A stretch of DNA of 64,000 bases from positions 2,170,001 through 2,234,000 of the forward strand of contig NZ_AP024322.1 of NCBI RefSeq assembly GCF_018408855.1. Reading direction: 5' to 3'. The notes beneath the pieces were generated by a model. That model saw only the letters and a program-made list of their open reading frames with translations. It did no database searches and was not told where the DNA came from. How positions within the stretch are numbered: the first letter of the stretch is position 1; the number at the start of each line of letters is the position of its first letter. Shown piece after piece: positions 48,886-57,989 of the stretch. Source of the stretch: Caballeronia sp. NK8. GTDB lineage: Bacteria; Pseudomonadota; Gammaproteobacteria; Burkholderiales; Burkholderiaceae. The translations under genes were made by a program, and so were the position numbers.

Positions 48886-50202
48886 ATGGCCAGCACCGCC
48901 AATCCCATGCCCCGCCCCGGCGCGGGCGCACCATCGGCCTTCGAGGAGGCCACTTATCGCAAGGTCGCGTGGCGGCTTTCGCCGCTTCTATTGATCTGCT
49001 ACATCGTTGCGTATCTGGACCGGGTGAATGTCGGCTTCGCCAAGCTGCAGATGGCCGCGGACCTGCAACTGTCGGACGCCGTGTATGGCTTCGGCGCGGG
49101 CATTTTCTTTTTCGGCTACTTCATCTTCGAGATACCGAGCAACATCATCCTGCATCGCGTGGGTGCGCGCGTGTGGATCGCGCGCATCATGATCTCGTGG
49201 GGCATCATCTCCGCGCTCACGATGTTCGTCACCACGCCGACGATGTTCTACGTGATGCGCTTTCTGCTCGGCGCGGCGGAAGCGGGCTTTTTCCCCGGCA
49301 TCATTCTGTATCTGACGTACTGGTTTCCGGCGCGCCGGCGCGGGCGCATGACGACGCTCTTCATGACCGCGATCGCGCTGTCGGGTCTGATCGGCGGCCC
49401 GGTGTCGGGCTGGATCATGAAGAGCTTCGACGGCGTGCATGGCTGGCACGGCTGGCAATGGCTGCTGTTGCTGGAGGGCATTCCTTCGGTGATCGTCGGT
49501 CTGGTCGTGCTTGCGATGCTCGATGACCGCATTTCGCGGGCGAAGTGGCTCACGCAGGAAGAGCGCGAACTGCTCGAACGCAACATCGCGACGGATAACG
49601 TCGCGAAGGAAGACATGCCGCTCGGCAAGATCCTGTCGAGCCCGAAGGTGTGGCTGATGAGCCTCATCTACTTCTCGTTCGTGATGGGGCTGTACGGCGT
49701 GAGCTTCTGGCTGCCGACGATCATCAAGTCGATGGGCGTGTCCGATGCGTTGCAGGTCGGTTTGCTGTCGGCGATTCCGTATGGCGCGGCGGTGGTCGGC
49801 ATGCTGTACGCGGCGCGCAGCGCGGATCGCAGCGGCGAGCGGCGCTGGCATATTGCGATTCCGGCGTTCATCGGGTCGATCGGGCTGGTGTTGTCGGTGG
49901 TGTGGTCGTCGAATACGACGCTCGCGATGGTCGGGCTCACGCTTGCCACTACGGGGATTCTCACCACGCTGCCGCTATTCTGGAGTCTGCCGACGGCGTT
50001 TCTCGCCGGCACCGGCGCGGCGGCCGGCATCGCCATGATCAATTCGCTTGGGAATCTTGCGGGGTTTCTGAGTCCTTATCTCGTCGGGTGGCTCAAGCAG
50101 GCTACCGGGTCTAACGCCAGTGGCATGTACATGCTTGCGGGCTTCCTGGTGCTCGGTGCACTGCTTGCGCTTAGCGTGCCGGCGCGGATGGTGAATCGTT
50201 AA
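48886..50202 (+). CDS. MFS anion:cation symporter family transporter
   Basis: A 438-residue, 12-helix carrier of the ACS family (phthalate, tartrate, hydroxyphenylacetate, galactonate types). Seen: LLICYIVAYLDRVNVGFAKL in helix 1 (a hallmark), VYGFGAGIFFFGYFIFEIPS, RFLLGAAEAGFFPGIILYLT, and LSGLIGGPVSGWIM. It likely imports an organic acid for the preceding aldehyde dehydrogenase/SDR pair. An AGAGGAGA ribosome site precedes the ATG. Confidence 0.9.
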   Translation: MASTANPMPRPGAGAPSAFEEATYRKVAWRLSPLLLICYIVAYLDRVNVGFAKLQMAADLQLSDAVYGFGAGIFFFGYFIFEIPSNIILHRVGARVWIARIMISWGIISALTMFVTTPTMFYVMRFLLGAAEAGFFPGIILYLTYWFPARRRGRMTTLFMTAIALSGLIGGPVSGWIMKSFDGVHGWHGWQWLLLLEGIPSVIVGLVVLAMLDDRISRAKWLTQEERELLERNIATDNVAKEDMPLGKILSSPKVWLMSLIYFSFVMGLYGVSFWLPTIIKSMGVSDALQVGLLSAIPYGAAVVGMLYAARSADRSGERRWHIAIPAFIGSIGLVLSVVWSSNTTLAMVGLTLATTGILTTLPLFWSLPTAFLAGTGAAAGIAMINSLGNLAGFLSPYLVGWLKQATGSNASGMYMLAGFLVLGALLALSVPARMVNR

Positions 50203-50218
50203 GGCGTTCTGCATCACC

Positions 50219-50266
50219 GCTTTGGTTCGCGTCGCGCGTCGACAAAAAACGCGAGCGAACCAAAGC
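50219..50266. repeat. inverted repeat downstream of the MFS gene
   Basis: GCTTTGGTTCGC (50219-50230) and GCGAACCAAAGC (50255-50266) are perfect 12-base arms; an inner CGCGT/ACGCG pair extends the stem. There is no T run after it, so it is a hairpin or dispersed repeat unit rather than a classical terminator. Confidence 0.65.
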
Positions 50267-50441
50267 AAGGCACACTTCACCCGTTACGGTCGCGACAAAA
50301 TAAATAGAAGCACACGCGCACCGCAACGATGCACGCTACTTCGCGCTTGCACCAAAACCCCGCCGCGAAGCGAATATCTGCCTCAGTAAAAATTCCCCCA
50401 GACAGGCATCAAACCCGCGCCATTCGGGCATTTCACCCCCA

Positions 50442-50458
50442 TTGGCATAACCCTTGCA
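50442..50458 (+). promoter_or_regulatory. sigma-54 (RpoN) promoter for urtA
   Basis: TTGGCATAACCCTTGCA matches the -24/-12 consensus (TGGCAC-N5-TTGC) with GG and GC exactly 12 bases apart. It is 60 bases before the urtA start codon, so the urea cluster is expected to be activated under nitrogen limitation by NtrC. Confidence 0.8.
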
Positions 50459-50517
50459 GAACGATGCGAGCAATCGTCATTGCTCAAACAAACACATCGG
50501 CAAGGGGAACACTCATC

Positions 50518-51825
50518 ATGAAACGACGCAGTCTGCTGAAGTTCGGCTCCATGTCGGGCGCACTCGCCCTCGCGGGTCAGCTCCCGATCACGAAGGCGCA
50601 AGCCGCCGATACGGGTCCGATCAAGGTCGGCATCCTGCACTCGCTGTCGGGCACGATGGCGATCTCCGAGACGTCGCTGAAAGACACGGCGCTCATGACC
50701 ATCGCCGATATCAACAAGAGCGGCGGCGTGATGGGCCGACAACTCCAGCCCGTGGTCGTCGATCCGGCCTCGAACTGGCCGCTCTTCGCCGAGAAAGCGC
50801 GCCAGCTTCTCACGCAGGACAAGTGCGCGGTCGTGTTCGGCTGCTGGACGTCCGTCTCGCGCAAGTCGGTGCTGCCGGTCTTCGAGGAACTCAACGGCCT
50901 GCTGTTCTACCCCGTGCAATACGAAGGCGAAGAGATGTCGCGCAACGTGTTCTACACGGGCGCAGCGCCGAATCAGCAGGCGATCCCCGCCGTCGAATAT
51001 CTGATGGGACCGGAAGGCGGCAGCGCCAAGCGCTTCTTCCTGCTCGGCACCGACTACGTGTATCCGCGCACGACCAACAAGATCCTGCGCGCCTTCCTCC
51101 ACTCCAAGGGCGTCAAGGATGCGGACATTCAAGAGGTCTACACACCATTCGGACATAGCGACTATCAAACCATCGTCGCGAACATCAAGACCTTTGCCCA
51201 AGGGGGAAAGACGACTGTCATCTCTACGATCAACGGCGATTCCAACGTACCGTTCTACAAGGAACTCGGCAACCAGGGCCTGAAGGCGACCGACGTGCCC
51301 GTCGTCGCGTTCTCGGTCGGTGAGGAAGAGCTGCGCGGCATCGATACCAAGCCGCTCGTCGGCCACCTCGCCGCATGGAACTACTTCATGTCGGTGAAGA
51401 ACACCAACAACTCGAAGTTCGAGAAGGAATTCTTCGAGTACGTGAAGGCGCAGAACCTGCCGGGCGGCGACAAGCGCGTCACCAACGATCCGATGGAAGC
51501 GACCTTCGTCGGCATCCATATGTGGAAGCAGGCCGTCGAAAAGGCCAAGAGCGCCGATGTCGACAAGGTCCGCACCGCGATGATCGGCCAGACCTTCGCC
51601 GCGCCCTCGGGATTCACGCTGTCGATGGACGGCAATCACCATCTGCACAAGCCGGTGATGATCGGTGAAATTCGCGGCGACGGGCAGTTCAACGTCGTGT
51701 GGAAGACCAAGACCGCGGTGCGCGCGCAACCGTGGAGCCCGTATATCGCGGGCAATCAGGGCAAGCCGGATATCGTCAGCTCCATTCCCGCGTTCCTGCG
51801 CCGTCAGCGCGTGCAGCTCGCGTGA
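50518..51825 (+). CDS. urtA: urea ABC transporter, substrate-binding protein
   Basis: Periplasmic receptor of the high-affinity urea importer. The 435 residues start MKRRSLLKFGSMSGALALAG, an export signal with a twin-arginine-like KRRSLLKF pattern, then the type I receptor fold (IKVGILHSLSGTMAISETSL). Motifs shared with UrtA include LFYPVQYEGEE and HLAAWNYFMSV. First gene of urtABCDE, 60 bases after a sigma-54 promoter. Confidence 0.96.
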   Translation: MKRRSLLKFGSMSGALALAGQLPITKAQAADTGPIKVGILHSLSGTMAISETSLKDTALMTIADINKSGGVMGRQLQPVVVDPASNWPLFAEKARQLLTQDKCAVVFGCWTSVSRKSVLPVFEELNGLLFYPVQYEGEEMSRNVFYTGAAPNQQAIPAVEYLMGPEGGSAKRFFLLGTDYVYPRTTNKILRAFLHSKGVKDADIQEVYTPFGHSDYQTIVANIKTFAQGGKTTVISTINGDSNVPFYKELGNQGLKATDVPVVAFSVGEEELRGIDTKPLVGHLAAWNYFMSVKNTNNSKFEKEFFEYVKAQNLPGGDKRVTNDPMEATFVGIHMWKQAVEKAKSADVDKVRTAMIGQTFAAPSGFTLSMDGNHHLHKPVMIGEIRGDGQFNVVWKTKTAVRAQPWSPYIAGNQGKPDIVSSIPAFLRRQRVQLA

Positions 51826-51906
51826 TCCAGTGATGGTTTGAAGCAGTGAGGCCGCGCGCTCGTTCGTGATTCGCGCGGCCGTCCATGTCTCATCAGAAAG
51901 GCCATC

Positions 51907-53511
51907 ATGACTGGTTCCTTGATGCGGGTCCTGCTCGCGCTCCTCATCGCGATTGCGCCGTTCAGCGCCCGCGCGCTCACCAACGACGATCTCGCGCCGC
52001 TCGCCGGCGACGACTTCGACGCCAAATCCGCCACCATCGACAAGCTCATCGCGAACGCCGACGCGCCTTCGGTCGCCGTGCTCACCGCGTTGTCCGATGG
52101 CTCGCTCGTCGCGACCGACAACGGCCACGTCTACATCCAGGCCGACGACGTCAACAAGGACCCGCTCACCGGCAAGACCGTCGAAGCGCCGGATGCGCAG
52201 CAGATCACGCTCTCCAACACCTTGCGCTCGAAAGTGGCGGGCGCGTTGTCGGGCTTGCAGCTCGCTTCCGCCGATACCGCGAAACGCCGCGACGCGATTG
52301 CAGCGCTCCTGAAGAACCCGGACGCAGCGATGAAGCCGATGATCGACCGCGCCCGCGCCATCGAAAAGGATCCCGACATGAAGAAGCGCCTCGACACGCT
52401 CTGGGCGATGACCGCGCTGCACGATCCCGACGTCGGCAAGCGCCTCGAAGCAGCGCAACTCGTGGCCGCGCGGCATGACCTCGACATGTACGAGCTGCTA
52501 CGCCCGATCGTCGCGAAGAAAGCCGATGGCACCTTCAACGAGCCCGACGAGCGCGTGCGCAATGCGGCGCAGGAAGGTCTCTACGCGCTCGATTCGATTC
52601 AACGCCGCAGCGAAATCTTCGGCACGCTGTTCGCGGGCCTGTCGCTGGGCAGCGTGCTGTTGCTCGCGGCGCTCGGCCTCGCGATCACGTATGGCCTGAT
52701 CGGCGTCATCAACATGGCGCACGGCGAATTCCTGATGATCGGCGCGTACGCGACGTATGTCGTGCAGAACCTCGTGCAGCACTACGCGCCCGGCGCGTTC
52801 AACTGGTATCCGTTGTTCGCGGTGCCCGCATCGTTCATCGCGGCGGCGCTGGTCGGCATCGTGCTGGAAAGACTCGTGCTGAAGCATCTCTATGGACGTC
52901 CGCTCGAAACGCTGCTGACGACCTTCGGCATCAGCCTCATCCTCATTCAGGCGACGCGCACGCTGTTCGGCGCGCAGAACGTGCAGGTGACGAATCCTTC
53001 GTGGATGAGCGGCGGCGTCGCGGTGATGCAGAACCTGATCCTGCCGTACAACCGTCTGACGATCCTCGCGTTCTCGGTCGCGGTCGTGCTGATCGCGTGG
53101 GCCGTGCTCACCAAGACGCGTCTGGGCCTCTTCGTGCGCGCGGTGACGCAGAACCGCCGCATGGCAGCGTGCGTCGGCGTGAAGACCGCGCGTGTCGATT
53201 CGTATGCGTTCGCGTTCGGCGCGGGCATCGCGGGACTCGGCGGCTGCGCGCTCTCGCAGATCGGCAACGTCGGACCGGATCTCGGCCAGAGCTACATCAT
53301 CGATTCGTTCATGGCGGTGGTGCTCGGCGGCGTCGGTCAGCTCGCGGGCACGGTGATCGGCGGCTTCGGGCTCGGGCTCGTCAGCAAGGCGGTCGAGCCG
53401 TTCTGGGGCGCGGTGCTCGCGAAGATCGCGGTGCTCGTGCTCATCGTGTTGTTCATCCAGAAGCGGCCGCAGGGCATGTTCGCCCTGAAGGGCCGCAGCG
53501 CGGAGGCCTGA
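51907..53511 (+). CDS. urtB: urea ABC transporter, permease UrtB
   Basis: Inner-membrane permease of the LivH type. The 534 residues are long for LivH because of a signal peptide and a roughly 235-residue N-terminal extracytoplasmic region (DPDVGKRLEAAQLVAARHDL), a usual UrtB trait. The membrane domain has AHGEFLMIGAYATYVVQNLV and the transporter loop IAGLGGCALSQIGNVGPDLG. Followed after 3 bases by urtC. Confidence 0.95.
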   Translation: MTGSLMRVLLALLIAIAPFSARALTNDDLAPLAGDDFDAKSATIDKLIANADAPSVAVLTALSDGSLVATDNGHVYIQADDVNKDPLTGKTVEAPDAQQITLSNTLRSKVAGALSGLQLASADTAKRRDAIAALLKNPDAAMKPMIDRARAIEKDPDMKKRLDTLWAMTALHDPDVGKRLEAAQLVAARHDLDMYELLRPIVAKKADGTFNEPDERVRNAAQEGLYALDSIQRRSEIFGTLFAGLSLGSVLLLAALGLAITYGLIGVINMAHGEFLMIGAYATYVVQNLVQHYAPGAFNWYPLFAVPASFIAAALVGIVLERLVLKHLYGRPLETLLTTFGISLILIQATRTLFGAQNVQVTNPSWMSGGVAVMQNLILPYNRLTILAFSVAVVLIAWAVLTKTRLGLFVRAVTQNRRMAACVGVKTARVDSYAFAFGAGIAGLGGCALSQIGNVGPDLGQSYIIDSFMAVVLGGVGQLAGTVIGGFGLGLVSKAVEPFWGAVLAKIAVLVLIVLFIQKRPQGMFALKGRSAEA

Positions 53512-53514
53512 GCC

Positions 53515-54708
53515 ATGACCGCCTCGACCAATATCGGCGCGAATCTCGACGTCGCGCCGCAACCCGATGCAGCCGCCGCGCGCGCGGGCTTCGCGCTCGG
53601 CCTTCCGCCGCGCGCAGCGCTCCTGCCGCGCAACGGCTGGCTCGCGCTGATCGCGCTCATCATCGCGATGGGCATCTTCGTGCCGGTCAGCGCACTGGTG
53701 CTGCCGGAGACGAGCACGTTCCATCTGTCGGCCTACGCGATGACGCTGACGGCCAAGCTCATGTGCTACGCGATCGGCGCGCTCGCGCTCGATCTCGTGT
53801 GGGGCTACTGCGGCATCCTGAGCCTCGGCCACGCGCTTTTCTTCGCGCTCGGCGGCTACGCGATGGGCATGTACCTGATGCGCTCGATCGGCCGCGAGGG
53901 CGTGTACAAGAGCGACCTGCCCGACTTCATGGTGTTTCTCGACTGGCACAAGCTGCCGTGGTACTGGGAAGGCACCGAGCATCTCTGGTATGCGTTGCTG
54001 CTCGTCGTGCTCGTGCCCGGCGTGCTCGCGTGGGTGTTCGGCTTCTTCACGTTCCGCTCGCGCGTGAAGGGCGTGTATCTGTCCATCATCACGCAGGCGA
54101 TGACCTTCGCCGCGATGCTGCTCTTCTATCGCAACGAGACCGGCTTCGGCGGCAACAACGGCTTTACGGACTTCAAGCGCATCGCGGGCTTCGCCGTCAC
54201 GCATCCGGGCACGCGCACCGCGTTGTTCCTGATCACCTTCGCGGTGCTCGTGCTGGCGTTTCTCGCGGCGCGCTGGATCGTCACGTCGAAACTCGGGCGC
54301 GTCGTGACCGGCGTGCGCGATGGCGAAACGCGTCTGATGTTCCTCGGTTACAGCCCGCTCGCGTACAAGCTTTTCATCTGGACCGTGTCGGCGGTGCTGT
54401 GCGGCATCGCGGGCGCGCTGTATGTGCCGCAGGTGGGCATCATCAATCCGAACGAGATGTCGCCGGCGAACTCGATCGAAATGGCGATCTGGGTCGCGGT
54501 CGGCGGACGCGGCACGTTGATCGGTCCGATCATCGGCGCGTTCGCGGTGAACGGCGCAAAGAGCTTTTTCACGGCGTATTTCGCGGAGTACTGGCTGTTC
54601 TTCCTCGGCCTGATCTTTACGCTCGTGCCCTTGCTGTTGCCCAACGGCATCATGGGTCTGATCGAACTCGCGCGCCGCAAAAAGACCGCAGGAGACGCAG
54701 CAGAATGA
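53515..54708 (+). CDS. urtC: urea ABC transporter, permease UrtC
   Basis: Second permease, LivM type, 397 residues with about ten membrane helices; LDLVWGYCGILSLGHALFFA and the loop GEMRDGETRLMFLGYSPLAYK-like stretch (seen as VRDGETRLMFLGYSPLAYK) are landmarks. Its stop overlaps the urtD start (ATGA). Confidence 0.95.
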   Translation: MTASTNIGANLDVAPQPDAAAARAGFALGLPPRAALLPRNGWLALIALIIAMGIFVPVSALVLPETSTFHLSAYAMTLTAKLMCYAIGALALDLVWGYCGILSLGHALFFALGGYAMGMYLMRSIGREGVYKSDLPDFMVFLDWHKLPWYWEGTEHLWYALLLVVLVPGVLAWVFGFFTFRSRVKGVYLSIITQAMTFAAMLLFYRNETGFGGNNGFTDFKRIAGFAVTHPGTRTALFLITFAVLVLAFLAARWIVTSKLGRVVTGVRDGETRLMFLGYSPLAYKLFIWTVSAVLCGIAGALYVPQVGIINPNEMSPANSIEMAIWVAVGGRGTLIGPIIGAFAVNGAKSFFTAYFAEYWLFFLGLIFTLVPLLLPNGIMGLIELARRKKTAGDAAE

Positions 54709-55574
54709 CCGCACATAACGCACTGATCGTCGATCTGCCGCCGATGCCACCGCTCGACGAGCGCATCGGCCTGAACAGCGTCGCGGGCCTGGGGCATGTG
54801 CTCGCGCCCGGCGAGATCGACATATCGCACGGCACGATTCTCTATCTCGAAGACGTGACCGTGAGCTTCGACGGCTTTCGCGCGTTGAACAAGCTGACGC
54901 TTTCCATCGACGTGGGCGAATTGCGCTGCGTGATCGGCCCGAACGGCGCGGGCAAGACCACCATGATGGATGTCATCACGGGCAAGACGCGGCCCGATGC
55001 GGGCAAGGTCTTTCTCGGGCAGACGCTCGATCTCGCGCGCATGTCGGAGCCGGTGATCGCGCGCACGGGCATCGGTCGCAAATTTCAGAAGCCGACTGTG
55101 TTCGAGAATCATCCTGTGTGGGAGAACCTCGAACTCGCGATGAAGACCGACAAGCGGTGGTTCGCATCGTTGCGTGCGCGGCTGGATGGGCAGGCGCAGG
55201 CGCGCATCGAAGAGACACTGGAGCTGATTCGCCTGCAGCATCAGGCGACGCGGCTTGCGGGCGAGCTTTCGCATGGGCAGAAGCAGCGGCTCGAGATCGG
55301 CATGTTGCTGATGCAGCAGCCTTCCCTTCTGCTTCTCGATGAACCCGCCGCCGGGATGACCGATCACGAAACCATGGAGTTGGCGGAGCTTTTGAACAAG
55401 CTCAGGGGTTCGTGTTCGATGATGGTCGTCGAGCATGATATGGAGTTTGTTGCTGCGCTTGCTGGTGTGAATGGGAAGGTTACTGTGATGGCTGAAGGGA
55501 GTGTTCTTGCTGAAGGCTCGTTGGATGACGTCAAACGGGACGAGGCCGTTATTGAGTCTTATCTTGGGCGTTGA
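54705..55574 (+). CDS. urtD: urea ABC transporter, ATP-binding protein UrtD
   Basis: LivG-type ATPase of 289 residues: Walker A GPNGAGKTTM, signature LSHGQKQRLEIGMLLM, Walker B LLLLDEPAAGMTDHE, and a C-terminal stretch typical of branched-chain transporter ATPases. The first 45 residues (DLPPMPPLDERIGLNSVAGL) are an extra leader before the ABC domain. It starts in an ATGA overlap with urtC. The large inverted repeat begins 12 bases after the stop. Confidence 0.95.
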   Translation: MTAHNALIVDLPPMPPLDERIGLNSVAGLGHVLAPGEIDISHGTILYLEDVTVSFDGFRALNKLTLSIDVGELRCVIGPNGAGKTTMMDVITGKTRPDAGKVFLGQTLDLARMSEPVIARTGIGRKFQKPTVFENHPVWENLELAMKTDKRWFASLRARLDGQAQARIEETLELIRLQHQATRLAGELSHGQKQRLEIGMLLMQQPSLLLLDEPAAGMTDHETMELAELLNKLRGSCSMMVVEHDMEFVAALAGVNGKVTVMAEGSVLAEGSLDDVKRDEAVIESYLGR

Positions 55575-55585
55575 TGGTTTTTTTT

Positions 55586-56213
55586 GGGGCTTTCATGGAA
55601 TCCTGATTTCGTGTCGGTCTATTGGCACTGCCCCTGTGCGGGGCGGCAGTCACTTTCTTTGCTGCTGCAAAGAAAGTAACCAAAGAAAGCAGCTCGACAC
55701 GCCCGCGGTCACACGCAATTTGGGTGTTCTTCTCGTTGTTCGTGGCCTCTGTAGCGAGTGCCCTCACAGGCCTAATCGGGCTTGGACCGCGCACGGTCTG
55801 ACAAGCCATAACTTTTGGCGCGCTGGTTCAGCACGAAAGAGTTCCGGCACAGCGCTACGCGCTGCCGTTGGGTCTGCAAGGGAAACCGACGAGAAATGAG
55901 AAACGCAGAAACACACGCAGACCCGATTGACCGGTCGGCCGCGAAGCGGGCTGGAGCCCTTTCGTGCTGAACCAGTCTGTTCCCTGGTGCGATGTGGCAG
56001 ACCGTGCGCGGTCCAAGCCGGATGTGGCCTATAAGGGCACTCGCTACTGAGCCCACCGCATCTGGCAAGCATGGCCAAACTGCGTGTGACCGCGGGCCGT
56101 GACCTAGCTGCTTTCTTTGGTTACTTTCTTTGCAGCAGCAAAGAAAGTGACCCCCGCCCCGGGGAGGGGCAGTGCCAATAGACCGACACGAACTCAGGAT
56201 TCCATAGAAGCCC
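55586..56213. repeat. 628-base imperfect inverted repeat between urtD and urtE
   Basis: Two arms of about 254 bases (55586-55839 and 55959-56213) are reverse complements with an estimated 80 to 85 percent identity by eye, around a 119-base centre. Each arm contains a smaller perfect hairpin, ACTTTCTTTGC and GCAAAGAAAGT (55652-55677 and 56123-56148). The centre has its own GGGTCTGC/GCAGACCC pair. Both arms share a spurious reading frame (HFLCCCKESNQRKQ). No transposase gene is present. It interrupts the urea operon without breaking any gene. Confidence 0.85.
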
Positions 56214-56234
56214 AACTCAAGCAGAGAAAAGCAA

Positions 56235-56927
56235 ATGCTGGAAGTCGAAAACCTGAACCAATACTACGGCGGCAGCCACATCCTCCGCGATGTGAAAATG
56301 ACCGTCCCCGACGGCACGCTAACCGTGCTCCTCGGGCGCAACGGCGTCGGCAAAACGACGCTCCTGCGCTGCCTGATGGGCGTCGTCCCAACCAAAAGCG
56401 GCACCATCAACTGGCGCGGCAACAAGATCTCGTCGATGCCCACTCACGCGCGCGTCGCGAGCGGCCTCGCCTACGTCCCGCAAGGACGCGACATCTTCGG
56501 CCGTCTCACCGTAGAAGAAAATTTGCTGGTCGGCGCGGCGAGCCGCAAGTCGCCATCAAAAATCCCCGACCACATCTACGCGCTCTTCCCGGTCCTCAAG
56601 GACATGAAAAACCGCCGTGGCGGCGATCTCTCCGGCGGTCAGCAGCAACAACTGGCCATCGGCCGCGCGCTAATGAGCGAGCCGCAACTGCTCATCCTCG
56701 ATGAGCCGACCGAAGGCATCCAGCCCTCGATCATCCGCGACATCGGCCGCACGTTACGACAGCTCGTCGATGAAATGGGCATGACGGTGCTGCTCGTCGA
56801 GCAGTATTACGACTTCGCCCGCGAGCTCGCCGACCGCTACTGGGTCATGAGCCGCGGTGAAATCGTCGCGGGCGGCACCGGCGCGGAAATGGACGCTCAT
56901 GGAGTGCGCGAGCTGATCGCCGTATGA
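56235..56927 (+). CDS. urtE: urea ABC transporter, ATP-binding protein UrtE
   Basis: LivF-type ATPase of 230 residues: Walker A GRNGVGKTTLLRCLMG, signature LSGGQQQQLAIGRALM, Walker B LLILDEPTEGIQPSI. In most urt operons it follows urtD directly; here a 660-base gap with the inverted repeat separates them. It is 29 bases upstream of ureD. Confidence 0.95.
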   Translation: MLEVENLNQYYGGSHILRDVKMTVPDGTLTVLLGRNGVGKTTLLRCLMGVVPTKSGTINWRGNKISSMPTHARVASGLAYVPQGRDIFGRLTVEENLLVGAASRKSPSKIPDHIYALFPVLKDMKNRRGGDLSGGQQQQLAIGRALMSEPQLLILDEPTEGIQPSIIRDIGRTLRQLVDEMGMTVLLVEQYYDFARELADRYWVMSRGEIVAGGTGAEMDAHGVRELIAV

Positions 56928-56956
56928 TGCAGGCTCAGCTCTGAAACGCACCGCTC

Positions 56957-57817
56957 ATGCTCCACGAATCCCATGCAACGCTGCTCGATCCGAACATCTG
57001 GCGCGGCTCGCTCGAACTCGGCTACGCGCGTCAGCACGGCCGCACGGTCTGCGTTCATCGCAAGCATGAAGGCCCCTTGCGATTGCAACGGCCGCTCTAT
57101 CCCGAAGGCGATATCTGTCATTCGGTGATCGTGCATCCACCGGGCGGCGTGGCGGGCGGCGATCGCCTGTTCATCGACGTCCGCCTGCAAGAGCACACGC
57201 ACGCCGTCATCACGACGCCCGGCGCGACCAAGTGGTACAAGGCCAACGGCAAGCTCGCGACGCAGCGCATCGACATCGGTCTCGCGGCGCACGCGAAGCT
57301 CGACTGGCTGCCGCAGAACAATATCGTGTTCGAATCGTCGAACGTCGAGCTTGAATTCGATCTCACGCTCGATGAAGGCGCGAGCGCCATCGGCTGGGAC
57401 GCGATGCTGCTCGGCCGCGCCGCCGCCGGCGAAAAATGGACGCAAGGGCATATCAAGGCGACCTCGCGTATCGCGCGCCGCGACGGCACGACGCTCTGGT
57501 TCGAGCGCACCCTGCTCGATGCAGCCGATCCGCTACGCGATGGCGCGCAAGGGCTCGCAGGCTTCCCCGCCTACGGCACGCTCTGGGCGATCGGCCCCGC
57601 TTGCGACGATGCGCTCGCCGAAGCCCTCACCGCGCAACTGCCCTTCGACGATGAACTGCGCGCGGGCGCATCGTGCGTTGCGCCGGGCGTGCTGATCGTG
57701 CGCGCAATCAGCCGCTCGATGGAGCCGCTGCAACGCGCACTCACCGATTGCTGGACGCAGCTGCGCCCGCTCGTGCATGGCGTCGATGCGCGGCCGCTGC
57801 GGTTGTGGACTACCTAG
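56957..57817 (+). CDS. ureD: urease accessory protein UreD
   Basis: Scaffold that helps deliver nickel and CO2 to apo-urease together with UreF and UreG. The 286 residues show the family motifs [20 protein letters not shown] and [10 protein letters not shown]. It begins 29 bases after urtE, so urea uptake and urease assembly genes are linked, but the structural genes lie 3 kb away behind an amino acid transporter. Confidence 0.94.
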   Translation: MLHESHATLLDPNIWRGSLELGYARQHGRTVCVHRKHEGPLRLQRPLYPEGDICHSVIVHPPGGVAGGDRLFIDVRLQEHTHAVITTPGATKWYKANGKLATQRIDIGLAAHAKLDWLPQNNIVFESSNVELEFDLTLDEGASAIGWDAMLLGRAAAGEKWTQGHIKATSRIARRDGTTLWFERTLLDAADPLRDGAQGLAGFPAYGTLWAIGPACDDALAEALTAQLPFDDELRAGASCVAPGVLIVRAISRSMEPLQRALTDCWTQLRPLVHGVDARPLRLWTT

Positions 57818-57989
57818 TACGCACCAGCGCGGCGCATCCGGCTGCACATCGGTTGTGCGTGTCGCTCGACACGGAACCGGCAAACGCAGACGGCACAACG
57901 GGGAAGCATCGATGGCACGACTCTCGCTTTAAGCCTCGGCTCAAGAACCGCGCTTTCCAACGCGGCCGCTCAAGACCGAAGGATCATCG

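Larger units (their letters stand above)
50203..50517. other. 315-base upstream region of urtA
   Basis: No gene is seen. It contains a long inverted repeat near 50219-50266 and the sigma-54 promoter at 50442-50458. Several GCAC half-sites between 50315 and 50355 could belong to NtrC-like enhancer sites, but no full GCAC-N7-GTGC pair was found by eye. Confidence 0.6.

Noticed and set aside
55772..56215. A 147-codon reading frame in the urtD-urtE gap, and a similar one on the other arm
   Set aside because: Both are products of the same inverted-repeat arms and share only the repeat-encoded peptide; no ribosome site or family.
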